Positions 16,540-25,715 of a DNA stretch of 64,000 bases are shown here, piece after piece (within the stretch, counting starts at the first letter, position 1; every line of letters begins with the position of its first letter). This DNA comes from Phycisphaeraceae bacterium. GTDB taxonomy: Bacteria; Planctomycetota; Phycisphaerae; Phycisphaerales; Phycisphaeraceae. The stretch is taken from positions 1 through 64,000 of the forward strand of contig JADLFV010000080.1 of the NCBI GenBank assembly GCA_020849625.1, given 5' to 3'. A program made the position numbers and the translations under genes. The notes beneath the pieces were generated by a model that did no database searches, was not told the origin of the DNA, and worked only from the letters and a program-made list of their open reading frames with translations.

Positions 16540-17145
16540 TCAGAAAGGAATGTCGCCCTCATCGAATTCCGGAGGCACACATTTCTGGCCGGGGCGGAGA
16601 ATGCGTCGGCCATCGGGATCGGAGTAGTTCGGATCGGTCGGCCGCACATCCCAGCCGAAGCCCGTGCCGTCGCAGCCCGGTGTCGGGCACATCCAGCCGC
16701 TCATCTGAAATGCATCCTCCGGGCAATCCTCATCCACCCACCAGACCATGTCGGCGCTGGAGTAGGTCTGGCCGCATTTCTCGCAGCGCACCGCGGTGTG
16801 CTCGGCGGGCGGTTTGTCCGGATCGGTCTCCGGGTCGGGCGGCGGATCATCGCACCATTGACCCATGTCCCGACCGTCCGGGTCGGTGTAGTCCTCATCG
16901 ACTGGATGAATGTCGAACCCGAATCCCGCCCCGTCGCAGCCTTCAATCGGACAGCACCAGAACCCGTGCGGCTGGTCGTTCTCATCCTTCGAGATGCGCC
17001 ACTCCATCCGCCAACTGTCGTACTCCTGATCGCAGTGGAGGCAATGGACCAGGGTGGGAATCGACGGCGGGCGAAAGTGGTCCGCCTGTGGATCCAATGG
17101 ATCGTACCCCGCGTCGCCCTCATCGTGTTGTTCGACGTCAGGCAT
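16540..17145 (-). CDS. Twin zinc-ribbon-like protein of unknown function
   Basis: A 201-residue acidic protein made of two similar halves. Each begins with a CxxC pair (CLHCDQEY and CEKCGQTY), continues with a W-rich segment and a second cysteine group (CCPIEGCDGAGFGFD and CPTPGCDGTGFGWD), and ends with an acidic DYTDPDGR or NYSDPDGR tail. Each half could bind one zinc ion. The internal duplication is clear, but I recognise no named family. ATG 17145 (MPDVEQHDEG) is preferred over an upstream start. It is placed between fliD and gatB on the same strand. Confidence 0.75.
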   Translation of the reverse strand: MPDVEQHDEGDAGYDPLDPQADHFRPPSIPTLVHCLHCDQEYDSWRMEWRISKDENDQPHGFWCCPIEGCDGAGFGFDIHPVDEDYTDPDGRDMGQWCDDPPPDPETDPDKPPAEHTAVRCEKCGQTYSSADMVWWVDEDCPEDAFQMSGWMCPTPGCDGTGFGWDVRPTDPNYSDPDGRRILRPGQKCVPPEFDEGDIPF

Positions 17146-17225
17146 GTTTCTGATTGTAACTCTGGCAGCGGCCGCAAGCCACGCTGGATGACATTGTGCG
17201 GCGAGAGCGGAACAAGACAAGACAG

Positions 17226-17436
17226 AAACCGCAGATTGCACAGATTACGCAGATTACAAAAAGTTTTTGCCACGGATAGACACGGATGTCCACAGATTGA
17301 ACAGAAGAATCAAAAGATCAATACTATTCCATCCGTGCCTATCCGTGTACATCTGTGGCTCATTCTTAATCTGCGTCATCTGCGCAATCTGCGGTTTATC
17401 TTTCTCTGTGCTCTCTGTGTCCTCTGTGGTGAATCC
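17226..17436 (+). repeat. Nested word-iterated inverted repeats
   Basis: Outer arms iterate CGCAGATTGCACAGATTACG (17226-17256) and its complement (17366-17397). An inner pair nested between them iterates CACGGATAGACACGGATG (17269-17306) and its complement (17327-17361). A half-element iterating CTCTGTG (17404-17435) runs to the gatB stop. One family appears to be inserted inside another. It separates the zinc-ribbon gene from the 3' end of gatB. Confidence 0.85.
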
Positions 17437-18996
17437 TCACCCGCGCAGCTTCCGGATGATCAACTCGCGCACGAGCTTGGGATTGGCGGACCCCTGGCTG
17501 AGTTTCATCACCTGCCCCATGAGCGAGCCGATGGCTTTGTCTTTGCCCTCGCGAATGTCATTGATGGCTTTGTCATTCCGGGGGTCGGCCAGGGCCTGAT
17601 CGACGAAGCCTTCCAGGGCGCCGGTGTCGGAAACTTGCAACAAACCCTGCTTTTCAGCCAGTTTTTCTGCTGTTTCGTCGCTGTCACAGCACGCGCTGAG
17701 CAGGGCGTCCACGGCATTGGAAGCGATCTTGTCCTCAGCCAGCAGTTGCAGCACGCCGGCCAGTTGCGCGGCGCTGATGCCCAGTTCGTGCGCCAGCTTG
17801 CCGCGCTCGTTGGCCAGCTTCTGCACGTTGTTGCTCATCACCGCGGCCGCCTTCTTGACGTCACTTCCGCCCCCGGAAGATAATACATCTTCGAAGAACG
17901 CGCACACGGCCGGCTCGTCGATCAACGCATCGGCCTGTGCTTCAGGCAGACCAAGCTGCGCCACGTAACGGCTGCGCCGCGCCAGCGGCAATTCGCCGAT
18001 CGTTGCAGCAATCGATTCACGCCATGCGTCATCGACCACCACGGGCACCAAATCCGGGTCGGGGAAGTAGCGATATTCGTCGGCATCTTCCTTGGCTCGC
18101 TGCAGGGTGGTGACCATGCGGGTGTCGTCCCAGCCGCGGGTGGTCTTGGCCCGTTCGCCCATCACTTTGCCGGTCTCCTGCCACTCTTCGACCTGGCGCT
18201 GATGCTCGTAGGTCACTGCGCCGTGCACCGCCTTGAAGCTGTTGAGGTTCTTGATTTCGACGATGGGGGTTTTGTAGGTCTGGCCGCCCGATTCGATGAT
18301 CACGTTGATGTTGGGCTCGAAGCGGATGTGCCCCTTCTGCATGATGCCCTGCGTGACGCCGAGGTGCCGGCAGATGTCGCGCAGGGTGCGGGCGAAGGCG
18401 ACGCATTCGTCGGCGCTGGACATGTCGGGATAGGTGACGATCTCCAGCAGCGGGGTGCCGGCCCGGTTCAGATCGACGATGGAGTGATCGATCCGAATGC
18501 CGCCGGGCGCTTCGTGCAGCAGTTTGCCGGCATCCTCTTCCAGGTGCGCGCGGATGATGCGGATCGTCTTCACCGAGCCGGACTCTGCCAGTCCGCTTCT
18601 CTCCGCGCCATCTGAGCCGGACTCTGTGAGTCCGGTTCCCACTGAAACAGGAATCTCCACCGCCCCTTCCTCGCACAGCGGCTGATCGTACTGGCTGATC
18701 TGGTAGTTCTTGGGCAGGTCGGGGTAGTAATAGCTTTTGCGGTCCCACTTGGTGAAGCCGGCGATCTTGCAGCCCAGGGCCAGGCCGACCTTGATCGACA
18801 TCTCCACCGCCGCCCGGTTCATCACCGGCAGGGTGCCCGGCATACCGATGACTACGGGATTAGTGAGCGTATTGGGATCGGCCGCATCGAAGTCGGGATG
18901 AGCGACGTTGGGAGCACTGGTCCACATCTTCGAGCGGGTGCACAGCTCGACGTGGACTTCCATACCGACCATGAGTCTGGTGTTGAGGCTTGCCAT
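17437..18996 (-). CDS. gatB: Asp/Glu-tRNA(Asn/Gln) amidotransferase subunit B
   Basis: The tRNA-binding subunit of the GatCAB transamidase, which converts misacylated Glu-tRNA(Gln) or Asp-tRNA(Asn). It has the family start LMVGMEVHVEL, KSYYYPDLPKNYQISQYDQP, HLEEDAGKLLHE and the C-terminal helical tail domain ending VRELIIRKLRG. ATG 18996 gives 519 residues, somewhat long. About 20 of the extra residues (SVGTGLTESGSDGAERSGLA and a few more) are encoded by a palindromic repeat at 18575-18640 inserted in frame just before the HLEEDAGK motif. gatA and gatC are not in the window. Confidence 0.95.
   Translation of the reverse strand: MASLNTRLMVGMEVHVELCTRSKMWTSAPNVAHPDFDAADPNTLTNPVVIGMPGTLPVMNRAAVEMSIKVGLALGCKIAGFTKWDRKSYYYPDLPKNYQISQYDQPLCEEGAVEIPVSVGTGLTESGSDGAERSGLAESGSVKTIRIIRAHLEEDAGKLLHEAPGGIRIDHSIVDLNRAGTPLLEIVTYPDMSSADECVAFARTLRDICRHLGVTQGIMQKGHIRFEPNINVIIESGGQTYKTPIVEIKNLNSFKAVHGAVTYEHQRQVEEWQETGKVMGERAKTTRGWDDTRMVTTLQRAKEDADEYRYFPDPDLVPVVVDDAWRESIAATIGELPLARRSRYVAQLGLPEAQADALIDEPAVCAFFEDVLSSGGGSDVKKAAAVMSNNVQKLANERGKLAHELGISAAQLAGVLQLLAEDKIASNAVDALLSACCDSDETAEKLAEKQGLLQVSDTGALEGFVDQALADPRNDKAINDIREGKDKAIGSLMGQVMKLSQGSANPKLVRELIIRKLRG
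18575..18640 (-). repeat. Palindromic repeat inserted in frame in gatB
   Basis: Two similar hairpins lie in tandem: GAGCCGGACTCTGCCAGTCC and, 40 bases later, GAGCCGGACTCTGTGAGTCC followed by GGTTC. Each is a near-palindrome built on CCGGACT/AGTCCGG. The 66 bases equal 22 codons, so the frame is kept. Confidence 0.85.
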
Positions 18997-19176
18997 GATG
19001 GGCGATTCTACCGGGCAGTTCCGACGAGTGCGCCAATGACCTGCGCAGCGGAGGGTGTGGAGATTATTGATGCCAGTTGCTCTAACCTGGAACTGGCCAC
19101 ACGTGGAGAAGGGTTCGATCGGCAAGCCATGACAATCCATATCGACGACTATGCCGAGGTTTAAGCGTATCGATGT

Positions 19177-20397
19177 TCACCAACCATGCACGTCCCGTAT
19201 TACGGACAATGTCTGATTCAAGGCATCAGGAAATATGAAGTGACCAAACGTGTCGTTCGCGAAGAAGCTGACGCCTTGACACCGGGCCCCATATTTGCGA
19301 TACATGTCGTGTTGGAAAAGCACATTTCGCCGATCATCAAGGTGTGTCCTGTACCAATACCAGGGATCGACGAAGTCAAAGGAAAATAGTGTGTCGGGAC
19401 GTCCGCCGTAGCGACTCGCCAAGTGCAATCGACTCTTGATGTTCGGCTCAATCTGTGTGCGCTCGACGATCACAGCGAAATTTGACACCATCACGGCGTC
19501 GAGCAGCGCGTAGCTGTTCTCGCTCATCGCCCATTTTTCAATTTCGACCTCCACAGGCCAGTAGGTGTCCATCCAATAGACAAGTCGCTCTCCCATAACC
19601 GTCCGCAGTTTATGAAAGAAGCTGTGTAGGCCGGCACGGCGTTGTGGTGTCGCTGGTGGTGCTTTGTCCGGCTCCCAGAAACCTGGTAGCGCGAACTGAT
19701 TGCCTAGAAAGACTCCATCAAGATTGAAGTCACGCGTATAACAGTCTATTTGACCGACTACGAAATCACCAGTGAGCATGGCGTCAGGTATGCCATCAGG
19801 ACAAGCGGCGTAAGTGAATGCTTCTCGTTTCAAACTGCTGAGCATGTCCAGTGGTCCCTCGTGCACAATCGCGCCTGGGAAATCTATCGCTCCATACAAC
19901 GCTTCCGGATGTTTCGCCTTCCAGACACACCGACAAAACTCAGGTCCTGGATCAAGATACTCGACCAGTTTCATGTTCAGGCCCCGTTGGTCGGCCTCAT
20001 CGCGAAAGGATTGGTAGATCAGGGCCAGCTTCCCGTAGGTCATCACTTGGTCGCTGACGATAAATGAGGGACCGGCAAGATACGGGTTGAATGACCGCTC
20101 GCCGCCTTCGCGTACGCGGCGTAACCAATCCAAGTTGTGCCTCCGTCGATTTACTTCAGAACCGTTGTAGCAATTGTAACGCGCCCAATCAAAGGTCAGG
20201 TCTGAGGCACCAGTCCCATCGTAGCTCAGAATCTGATTCCCGTTACCCGTACAGAAATTAACAACCAGCAGGTCCGCGTGCTTGAACCACTTTTGATAGT
20301 GGTCAAAAAAGGCTTGTACGCCATTATTGGGAGATGACAGATCATCAAATATTTTCGGTGTCACCCAAGGACATACAATATGCTTCGATACGGTCAT
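19177..20397 (-). CDS. Unrecognised, possibly TIM-barrel glycosidase-like protein
   Basis: A 406-residue protein without signal peptide or membrane helix. Aromatic- and acid-rich segments at intervals (LLVVNFCTGNGNQILSYDGT, FNLDGVFLGNQFALPGFWE, RLVYWMDTYWPVEVEIEKWA, FSFDFVDPWYWYRTHLDDRR) suggest alternating strands of a (beta/alpha)8 barrel with a sugar-lined cleft. I do not recognise the family. It heads the low-GC block and is co-directional with the hydrolase, UroD-like and FG-GAP genes upstream of it, so a role in breaking down or sensing the same carbohydrate is likely but unproven. Codon use is visibly less GC-biased than in gatB next door. Confidence 0.7.
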   Translation of the reverse strand: MTVSKHIVCPWVTPKIFDDLSSPNNGVQAFFDHYQKWFKHADLLVVNFCTGNGNQILSYDGTGASDLTFDWARYNCYNGSEVNRRRHNLDWLRRVREGGERSFNPYLAGPSFIVSDQVMTYGKLALIYQSFRDEADQRGLNMKLVEYLDPGPEFCRCVWKAKHPEALYGAIDFPGAIVHEGPLDMLSSLKREAFTYAACPDGIPDAMLTGDFVVGQIDCYTRDFNLDGVFLGNQFALPGFWEPDKAPPATPQRRAGLHSFFHKLRTVMGERLVYWMDTYWPVEVEIEKWAMSENSYALLDAVMVSNFAVIVERTQIEPNIKSRLHLASRYGGRPDTLFSFDFVDPWYWYRTHLDDRRNVLFQHDMYRKYGARCQGVSFFANDTFGHFIFPDALNQTLSVIRDVHGW

Positions 20398-20590
20398 CGC
20401 TGTGAGTCCATGTAAGATACCTGATCTTCGTGCCTCAGTTTTCTATCTGACCCCGCAGACAGATCAGATGTTGTGCGGCTTTCTTTAAGGCGCCTGCATC
20501 CATGTTGGATAGTCCTCCAGCGGGCAGTTGACTTATCATTTATCTGAGGTGTCCATTCTGTTAAGGCGACTCGAGTCGCAGAATGGCAAG

Positions 20591-21652
20591 CTATGCCCGC
20601 ATTAGGAATTTCTTCATCCAGGCCACGCCGGTCTCAACACGGATTTCGTGGTAACCTTCGTGCAAATCCAAGGCAACGCGGTCTGCGATTCCGAGTTGCT
20701 CATAATGAAATCGGAGTCGATGGAACACTTCGACCAGTTGTGGCCACCAGGCGATACCGTCGTTCTTACCGCTCTGGTACATGATGGCGCGAGGGATGAT
20801 CAGACTCTGAAGGTCTTCGTCGGCAAAACAGCTCAGCCAATCACGCAGGAAGACATAGGTTTCGATTGAATCAAGATAGCAGCTATAACGCGGATCAGGC
20901 CGGGCGAGCTTGTTCGGACGGTGGTTGAACCAAGCGCTGGAAATGGCACACGTAATGCGTGTTTCGAGTGGTGCGAATAACTGTGTTGCCATGCCTCCGA
21001 GACTGAGGCCCCACATCCCCACCCCTTCACTTTTTATCTCAGGCATGGCCAGCACGGCGTCAAGTAGTCGCTGCAGCCGGACGAACTCAATGCCCGCCAA
21101 CGTGCTGCCCATCAATGTAGCGAGGTTATGAATCCGATTGCAATCCGCTTTGTTTGACAGGTTCAGGGGAGCGAGAACCGCGAATCCTTCCGCCAACAGG
21201 CTGTTACCCACACCGTGATAAATGCCGCTGTCATCATTAAGGGCGAACAGATGTTCGGGCGCAGCGCCCATGCCGTGCTGGGCTATGATCAATGGAGCAG
21301 GCGTAGTCTTGCTAGCAGACACAGGCAGCGCCAGAATTCCTTCCGCCGAAAGTCCGCCCAGTGGCAATTCCAGCCAGAATGCGCTTTCGGGCTTGGCCAA
21401 CAAATCCGCAGGACGGGCAGTGATTTCGCTTGAGGGCACCAGGGGTGGCGGGCTCAGGATGCTGCGCCACCGTTCGCGCATCACTGATACGCTGGCCTCG
21501 TAGGCGTGGATCGAGGAATAGTCGCGGTGCCAAAGCGATGCCGACCGATCGGCGTACTTGTCAACGCACCAGGACTGGATGTAACTTTCGAGCGTGCGCT
21601 TGTACGTATCGTTGCGCCAAGCGATGCGTACGGCCTTCGCATTGTCATCCAT
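20591..21652 (-). CDS. Alpha/beta hydrolase (acetyl-xylan-esterase or dienelactone-hydrolase-like)
   Basis: A 353-residue cytoplasmic-looking hydrolase. The strand PLIIAQHGMG provides the oxyanion region, GLSLGGMATQLFAP the nucleophile elbow, and the C-terminal LHEGYHEIRVETG a histidine in the expected place. This resembles the large carbohydrate-esterase-like alpha/beta hydrolases in planctomycete degradation loci. No signal peptide is seen. The gene shares direction and composition with its neighbours in the low-GC block. A deacetylase or lactonase acting on an intracellular sugar derivative is the likeliest role. Confidence 0.78.
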   Translation of the reverse strand: MDDNAKAVRIAWRNDTYKRTLESYIQSWCVDKYADRSASLWHRDYSSIHAYEASVSVMRERWRSILSPPPLVPSSEITARPADLLAKPESAFWLELPLGGLSAEGILALPVSASKTTPAPLIIAQHGMGAAPEHLFALNDDSGIYHGVGNSLLAEGFAVLAPLNLSNKADCNRIHNLATLMGSTLAGIEFVRLQRLLDAVLAMPEIKSEGVGMWGLSLGGMATQLFAPLETRITCAISSAWFNHRPNKLARPDPRYSCYLDSIETYVFLRDWLSCFADEDLQSLIIPRAIMYQSGKNDGIAWWPQLVEVFHRLRFHYEQLGIADRVALDLHEGYHEIRVETGVAWMKKFLMRA

Positions 21653-21823
21653 TGCTATCGTCCCTACTGCGCTTGCATTTCAGCCTTCAGCCTCGCGCCG
21701 AAGCTTGAGGCATGAAAGGTTGTGCTATCTGGCTCATAGAGGTTCGTTCCCGGTATAAGTGGTTCATCTACGGTCCTCGTTATTCGCTGTGGCAGATATG
21801 TTATGTGGAAATCTGCTCAAGGT

Positions 21824-22873
21824 CTAGGAATAATAAGTGGCGTACTTTTCCATGGCAGTCATCACCGCTTCGACATTCTGAATTGGCACGTTTGGGTACA
21901 ATCCGTACACCAACATCAGCCCGCCGTTTTTACTTCCCAGTCGTTTGACAGCATTATATATCAAATGATCGATCTGTTCGGGTGTGCCCCGCGTTGTTAT
22001 TCCTTGGCGATCAATGTCCAGGTCGATACACACGCGACCGCGCAAATGTGCTGCCAACCACTCTATGCCATTCACCTGATCCTGAACATTAATCACCTCT
22101 ATGCCGCAATCTATCAAATCATCAGTTAATGCTCGGATGTCACCATCGGAGTGCATATGCACTACGCAACCTGCTTCACGTGCGGGTGTCAGGAGTCGCA
22201 GATAAGCCGGCTTGATATACTTACGAAAACAGTCGGGTGACAGCATCGGACCGACTTGCATCCCCAAATCTTCGGGATATCTCATCATGTCTGGTTTCAA
22301 CTGAACCCATTTCATGATTACTTCGTAATTGAACTCCGTGATCATGTCGATCAGGAACGACAACTTCGGATGCTCATCGAGCATGTCATAGATCAGATTC
22401 TCATAACCACGAATATCTGCGAGGCGCAGGAAAGTATGGCCATGTGGTAAGCCACCCGAGACCAGATCGGCGTTTTGCCGCTGACGTTCAACATCACTCT
22501 TGACTCTCTGCCAGTCGATGGGGAGTCGCCCATCAGTTGTTTTGGATTCGGGCGGCCTGTACCCGTCAAAGTCACGCCAATTGCGTAACGGGTGCAAAAC
22601 AACTGTACCTGTTATCCCATTCTCGGTCGATTCCCATACGCATCCCCACGGGTCTGTGTAGGGTTCGTTCGCACGTTGATCGAGTCTGTAGCAAGGAGTC
22701 ACCAATTGATGTCTTGTAAAGTTTGGGAAGAGCAAGGGGTGTTCTTGCATCAGAGCTTGCAGGTCGTCTTGATTGTAATGATGCCAACAGGACGGATTAA
22801 TGATAAACGAGATGGGGATGTAGTCTGGCCCTTCGAAGCGTGCCGCCCTAATTGTATTCTCACGCTCACTCAT
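21824..22873 (-). CDS. Uroporphyrinogen decarboxylase family protein (UroD/MtaA-like)
   Basis: A 349-residue UroD-fold protein. The N-terminal MSERENTIRAARFEGPDYIP is typical of the non-haem branch of the family, and VHMHSDGDIRALTDDLIDCG with VINVQDQ marks the C-terminal barrel strands. Family members include corrinoid-dependent methyltransferases, and many are found in glycan or demethylation loci; the real function here is unknown. The start ATG 22873 overlaps the stop of the FG-GAP gene by eight bases, indicating translational coupling. I rejected the longer frame to 22963 because it only reads through that overlap. Confidence 0.82.
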   Translation of the reverse strand: MSERENTIRAARFEGPDYIPISFIINPSCWHHYNQDDLQALMQEHPLLFPNFTRHQLVTPCYRLDQRANEPYTDPWGCVWESTENGITGTVVLHPLRNWRDFDGYRPPESKTTDGRLPIDWQRVKSDVERQRQNADLVSGGLPHGHTFLRLADIRGYENLIYDMLDEHPKLSFLIDMITEFNYEVIMKWVQLKPDMMRYPEDLGMQVGPMLSPDCFRKYIKPAYLRLLTPAREAGCVVHMHSDGDIRALTDDLIDCGIEVINVQDQVNGIEWLAAHLRGRVCIDLDIDRQGITTRGTPEQIDHLIYNAVKRLGSKNGGLMLVYGLYPNVPIQNVEAVMTAMEKYATYYS

Positions 22874-25715
22874 CTGCTGGCTCAGCCGACAACGCACAAT
22901 CGCCTGTACGCCCATGCGCTGACAACTTGCTGTCAGTTTCATGGTGCTGTTGACAGTCTGCATGGAATATATTCACTTGCCTGACACGCGGTGTGCCTGC
23001 ACAACTGGCCGCACCCAATGCAAGCCGGTATTGCATCCACTGGCCCGTTTGGAACGCTGCATTGACACACTCTTCGTTGCGATACCAAGTACCTGGACCG
23101 TCGGGACCGAGCCACGGCACATCGTCAAGCAGAGCCATGCGGGAAGCAAATCGTAGTTGCAACTCAACCCAGGTTTTGGGCGACAGGTCAGCCTCCCAGG
23201 CAACGCGTTTTACTGTGTGATTCGGAGGCAGGTGAAACGCCTCCGATATGTAATACTCGCGCTCTCCACCATCGAAGACATTGCCCGGCTGAGTTGAATA
23301 CATTCCATGCGGTCCCGCCGTTGGCAAGCGGGTGGGGTGCTGTTCATCAAGACCTTTCGGACCATTCCAAAGCACAAACGAGTCGCCCACGTGATCACCA
23401 AAAGTCTTATGGTTGGCCACTGCCAAGTCGATATAACCGTCGCCGTTGAAATCTGCAGCCAGACATGCCGACGACGAGTGAGCCCGCAACCGGGTTCGTC
23501 GTTTGGCACAATAGTCAGCGCCTTGTCCACCCCAGTAGATGTACGCGTCGATATCGCGATCTTCCAAACCCCTGTAACTGGTGAAGAAGATGTCAGGGTG
23601 CCCATCACGGTTAAAGTCAGCCACAGCTATGCCATTTGCGCCACTGGTGGGTAGCTGCGTTTGGCGGTCGGGTTTCAAGCCATCCGGTCCGTTCCAAAAT
23701 ATATGACCATACGACTCGTGCGGCACGCCCACTCGTCCTTTGCCACCGCCGAGGATAAGGTCCAAATAGCCATTGCCGGTCAGGTCTCTTGCCAAAGCAG
23801 TACATGCGTTGTGGGATGTTGGCAAGACCAGCCGGCGAGCTGAATCCCAGCCATCAGGCCCACCCCATAGCAAAACGCAACGGTTGGCCCCTGCCGGCGT
23901 CACAACAAGGTCAAGCCAGCCGTCATTGTTGAAATCAGCAAGATAAACCCGTCGTGGGAAAATAAAGTCGCCGGGGCCTTCCAAAACATTGATGCGATGA
24001 GGGTGTTCAAGGTCGAAACCCTCTGGGGTGCCGTAGTAGATCAGGATATCTGCGTCGTAGAACAACGAAAACACCAAGTCCAGATGGCCGTCGCCATTGA
24101 CGTCAGCTGTGGTCACACACCATGCGCGACGCGTGGGAATGACTACACTCGGATCGTGGGCCAAGCCTTTCGGTCCGCCGTAAAATAGGAACGAACCGGG
24201 ATCCAAATGCATTGCGTTTTCGGCGCTATTGGCTATCACGACATCTGCCCAACCGTCGTCATTGAAATCGCACGCATCGCCTACTACCGCACCACGGCTG
24301 GCCAGGTGGACGACGCTGTTGGCATCAAATCCATTTGGGCCGCCGAAGTACACGGTGGATTCCACGTCATTGGTGGCAGTGCGCCCCAATTGATTGACGA
24401 AAATCAACTGTGGATACCTGTCGTCAGAGGTGCGTGCCATGAACACTCGACGCGCACCATGAGTGGGCAGTCGGATGGGTTCAGAATCAATGCCTGTGTG
24501 CGTGCCTCGATAAACAAGTGAATCAATGGAAAATGAATTGTCATCTTGTTTTTGACAAATAGCCACATCGGCAAAGCCATTGCCGTTCAGATCACCTAGG
24601 ACAACGTCGCATGCCCGGCAGGTTGGAATTGACGTGCGTCGGCTCTCGTCGAAGGCGTCGGGCCCACCCCAATAGATCCAAGACCGTTCATCGGAATGAG
24701 TTTTGTCGATACACGCAAACACGATATCGAGATGGCCGTCACCATTAATATCACCGACATCAACCGAAACAGCAGCACGACATCGAAACTCCAGGGGTAG
24801 CCCAAGCGTCCGGTCGGGGCGCACTGGCACGAGCATGGCCCGGTCCTGCTCTGGGATAAATAAATGTGGTGAACCGAGCTGCAATAAGATTTTTGCCAAA
24901 GGGGAGATGGCGCCAACTCGCTCTTCTTCTGATACCTGTTCTTGATCCTGAAGTGCGGATACACGCCTGGCGGTTGAAAACGGCAGCACACTGCACCGTG
25001 CGGCATCAAGGCCGTCTGGGCCACCCCAATAGATACGCGCTGGATTTCCAGGCGTCAGCACAAACAGGTCCGCATAGCCATCCCCATCCAAGTCCGCAGC
25101 ACCAATTTGGTCGGCAGATATATCCAGATCGATGAAGCGGGTTCTCTCAAAGCCGTACTGATTTTGGTAAAAGATCCGCATCTTGCCGCGGGTTATCAGG
25201 GCCAAGTCCAGTTTGCCATCGCCGTCAAAGTCTCCTGCGGCGCTGGCTGTGCATTGGTGGGCCGGCAGGTGTAGAAGCGATCGTTCGGACAAGCCGCCGG
25301 GAGAGCCATAATAAAGGAATGCATTAAGCAGCGAGGGCATGCCGCTTTTTTCCATACCCAAGACCAGGTCGTCATAGCCGTCACCATTAAAGTCCGCGAC
25401 GACACCGGTCGCAGCTCCAGCAGCCGGCAACTCCACCAGTTTACGGCACCCCAGAGGATCATGGTACACGTATGCTGGTGGTGACTCCAGATGCGCCTGG
25501 GAGTTGCAGAAGAGCAAATCAACGTAGCCATTTCTGCTCAAATCAAACAAGTGAATTCGCTGCAGAATCCCAGCTCGCGACACGTATAGATTCTGGCCCG
25601 CATTACCAAATGTGCCTCTGCGAAATGCTTCAAAGCCACACGTTTGCCAAACGTGGTCGGAGGACTTGAGTGCCGCATTATGATCGGTATCTGCCTGTTG
25701 TGGGTGTTGTGTCAT
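22866..25715 (-). CDS. FG-GAP/VCBS repeat protein
   Basis: A 949-residue protein with about twelve calcium-binding D-x-[ND]-x-[DN]-G repeats (for example DFNGDGYDDL, DFDGDGKLDL, DINGDGHLDI, DVNGDGHLDL, DFNNDGWLDL) interleaved with YWGGPDG or FYGGPKG turns, forming one or two beta-propellers. The last 140 residues form a separate unannotated domain rich in tryptophan. Such proteins are usually secreted adhesins or binding proteins, yet no signal peptide is visible at the chosen start (MTQHPQQADTDHNAALKSSD). Either the start is wrong, export is unconventional, or the protein is cytoplasmic. It is translationally coupled to the UroD-like gene. Confidence 0.88.
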   Translation of the reverse strand: MTQHPQQADTDHNAALKSSDHVWQTCGFEAFRRGTFGNAGQNLYVSRAGILQRIHLFDLSRNGYVDLLFCNSQAHLESPPAYVYHDPLGCRKLVELPAAGAATGVVADFNGDGYDDLVLGMEKSGMPSLLNAFLYYGSPGGLSERSLLHLPAHQCTASAAGDFDGDGKLDLALITRGKMRIFYQNQYGFERTRFIDLDISADQIGAADLDGDGYADLFVLTPGNPARIYWGGPDGLDAARCSVLPFSTARRVSALQDQEQVSEEERVGAISPLAKILLQLGSPHLFIPEQDRAMLVPVRPDRTLGLPLEFRCRAAVSVDVGDINGDGHLDIVFACIDKTHSDERSWIYWGGPDAFDESRRTSIPTCRACDVVLGDLNGNGFADVAICQKQDDNSFSIDSLVYRGTHTGIDSEPIRLPTHGARRVFMARTSDDRYPQLIFVNQLGRTATNDVESTVYFGGPNGFDANSVVHLASRGAVVGDACDFNDDGWADVVIANSAENAMHLDPGSFLFYGGPKGLAHDPSVVIPTRRAWCVTTADVNGDGHLDLVFSLFYDADILIYYGTPEGFDLEHPHRINVLEGPGDFIFPRRVYLADFNNDGWLDLVVTPAGANRCVLLWGGPDGWDSARRLVLPTSHNACTALARDLTGNGYLDLILGGGKGRVGVPHESYGHIFWNGPDGLKPDRQTQLPTSGANGIAVADFNRDGHPDIFFTSYRGLEDRDIDAYIYWGGQGADYCAKRRTRLRAHSSSACLAADFNGDGYIDLAVANHKTFGDHVGDSFVLWNGPKGLDEQHPTRLPTAGPHGMYSTQPGNVFDGGEREYYISEAFHLPPNHTVKRVAWEADLSPKTWVELQLRFASRMALLDDVPWLGPDGPGTWYRNEECVNAAFQTGQWMQYRLALGAASCAGTPRVRQVNIFHADCQQHHETDSKLSAHGRTGDCALSAEPADE

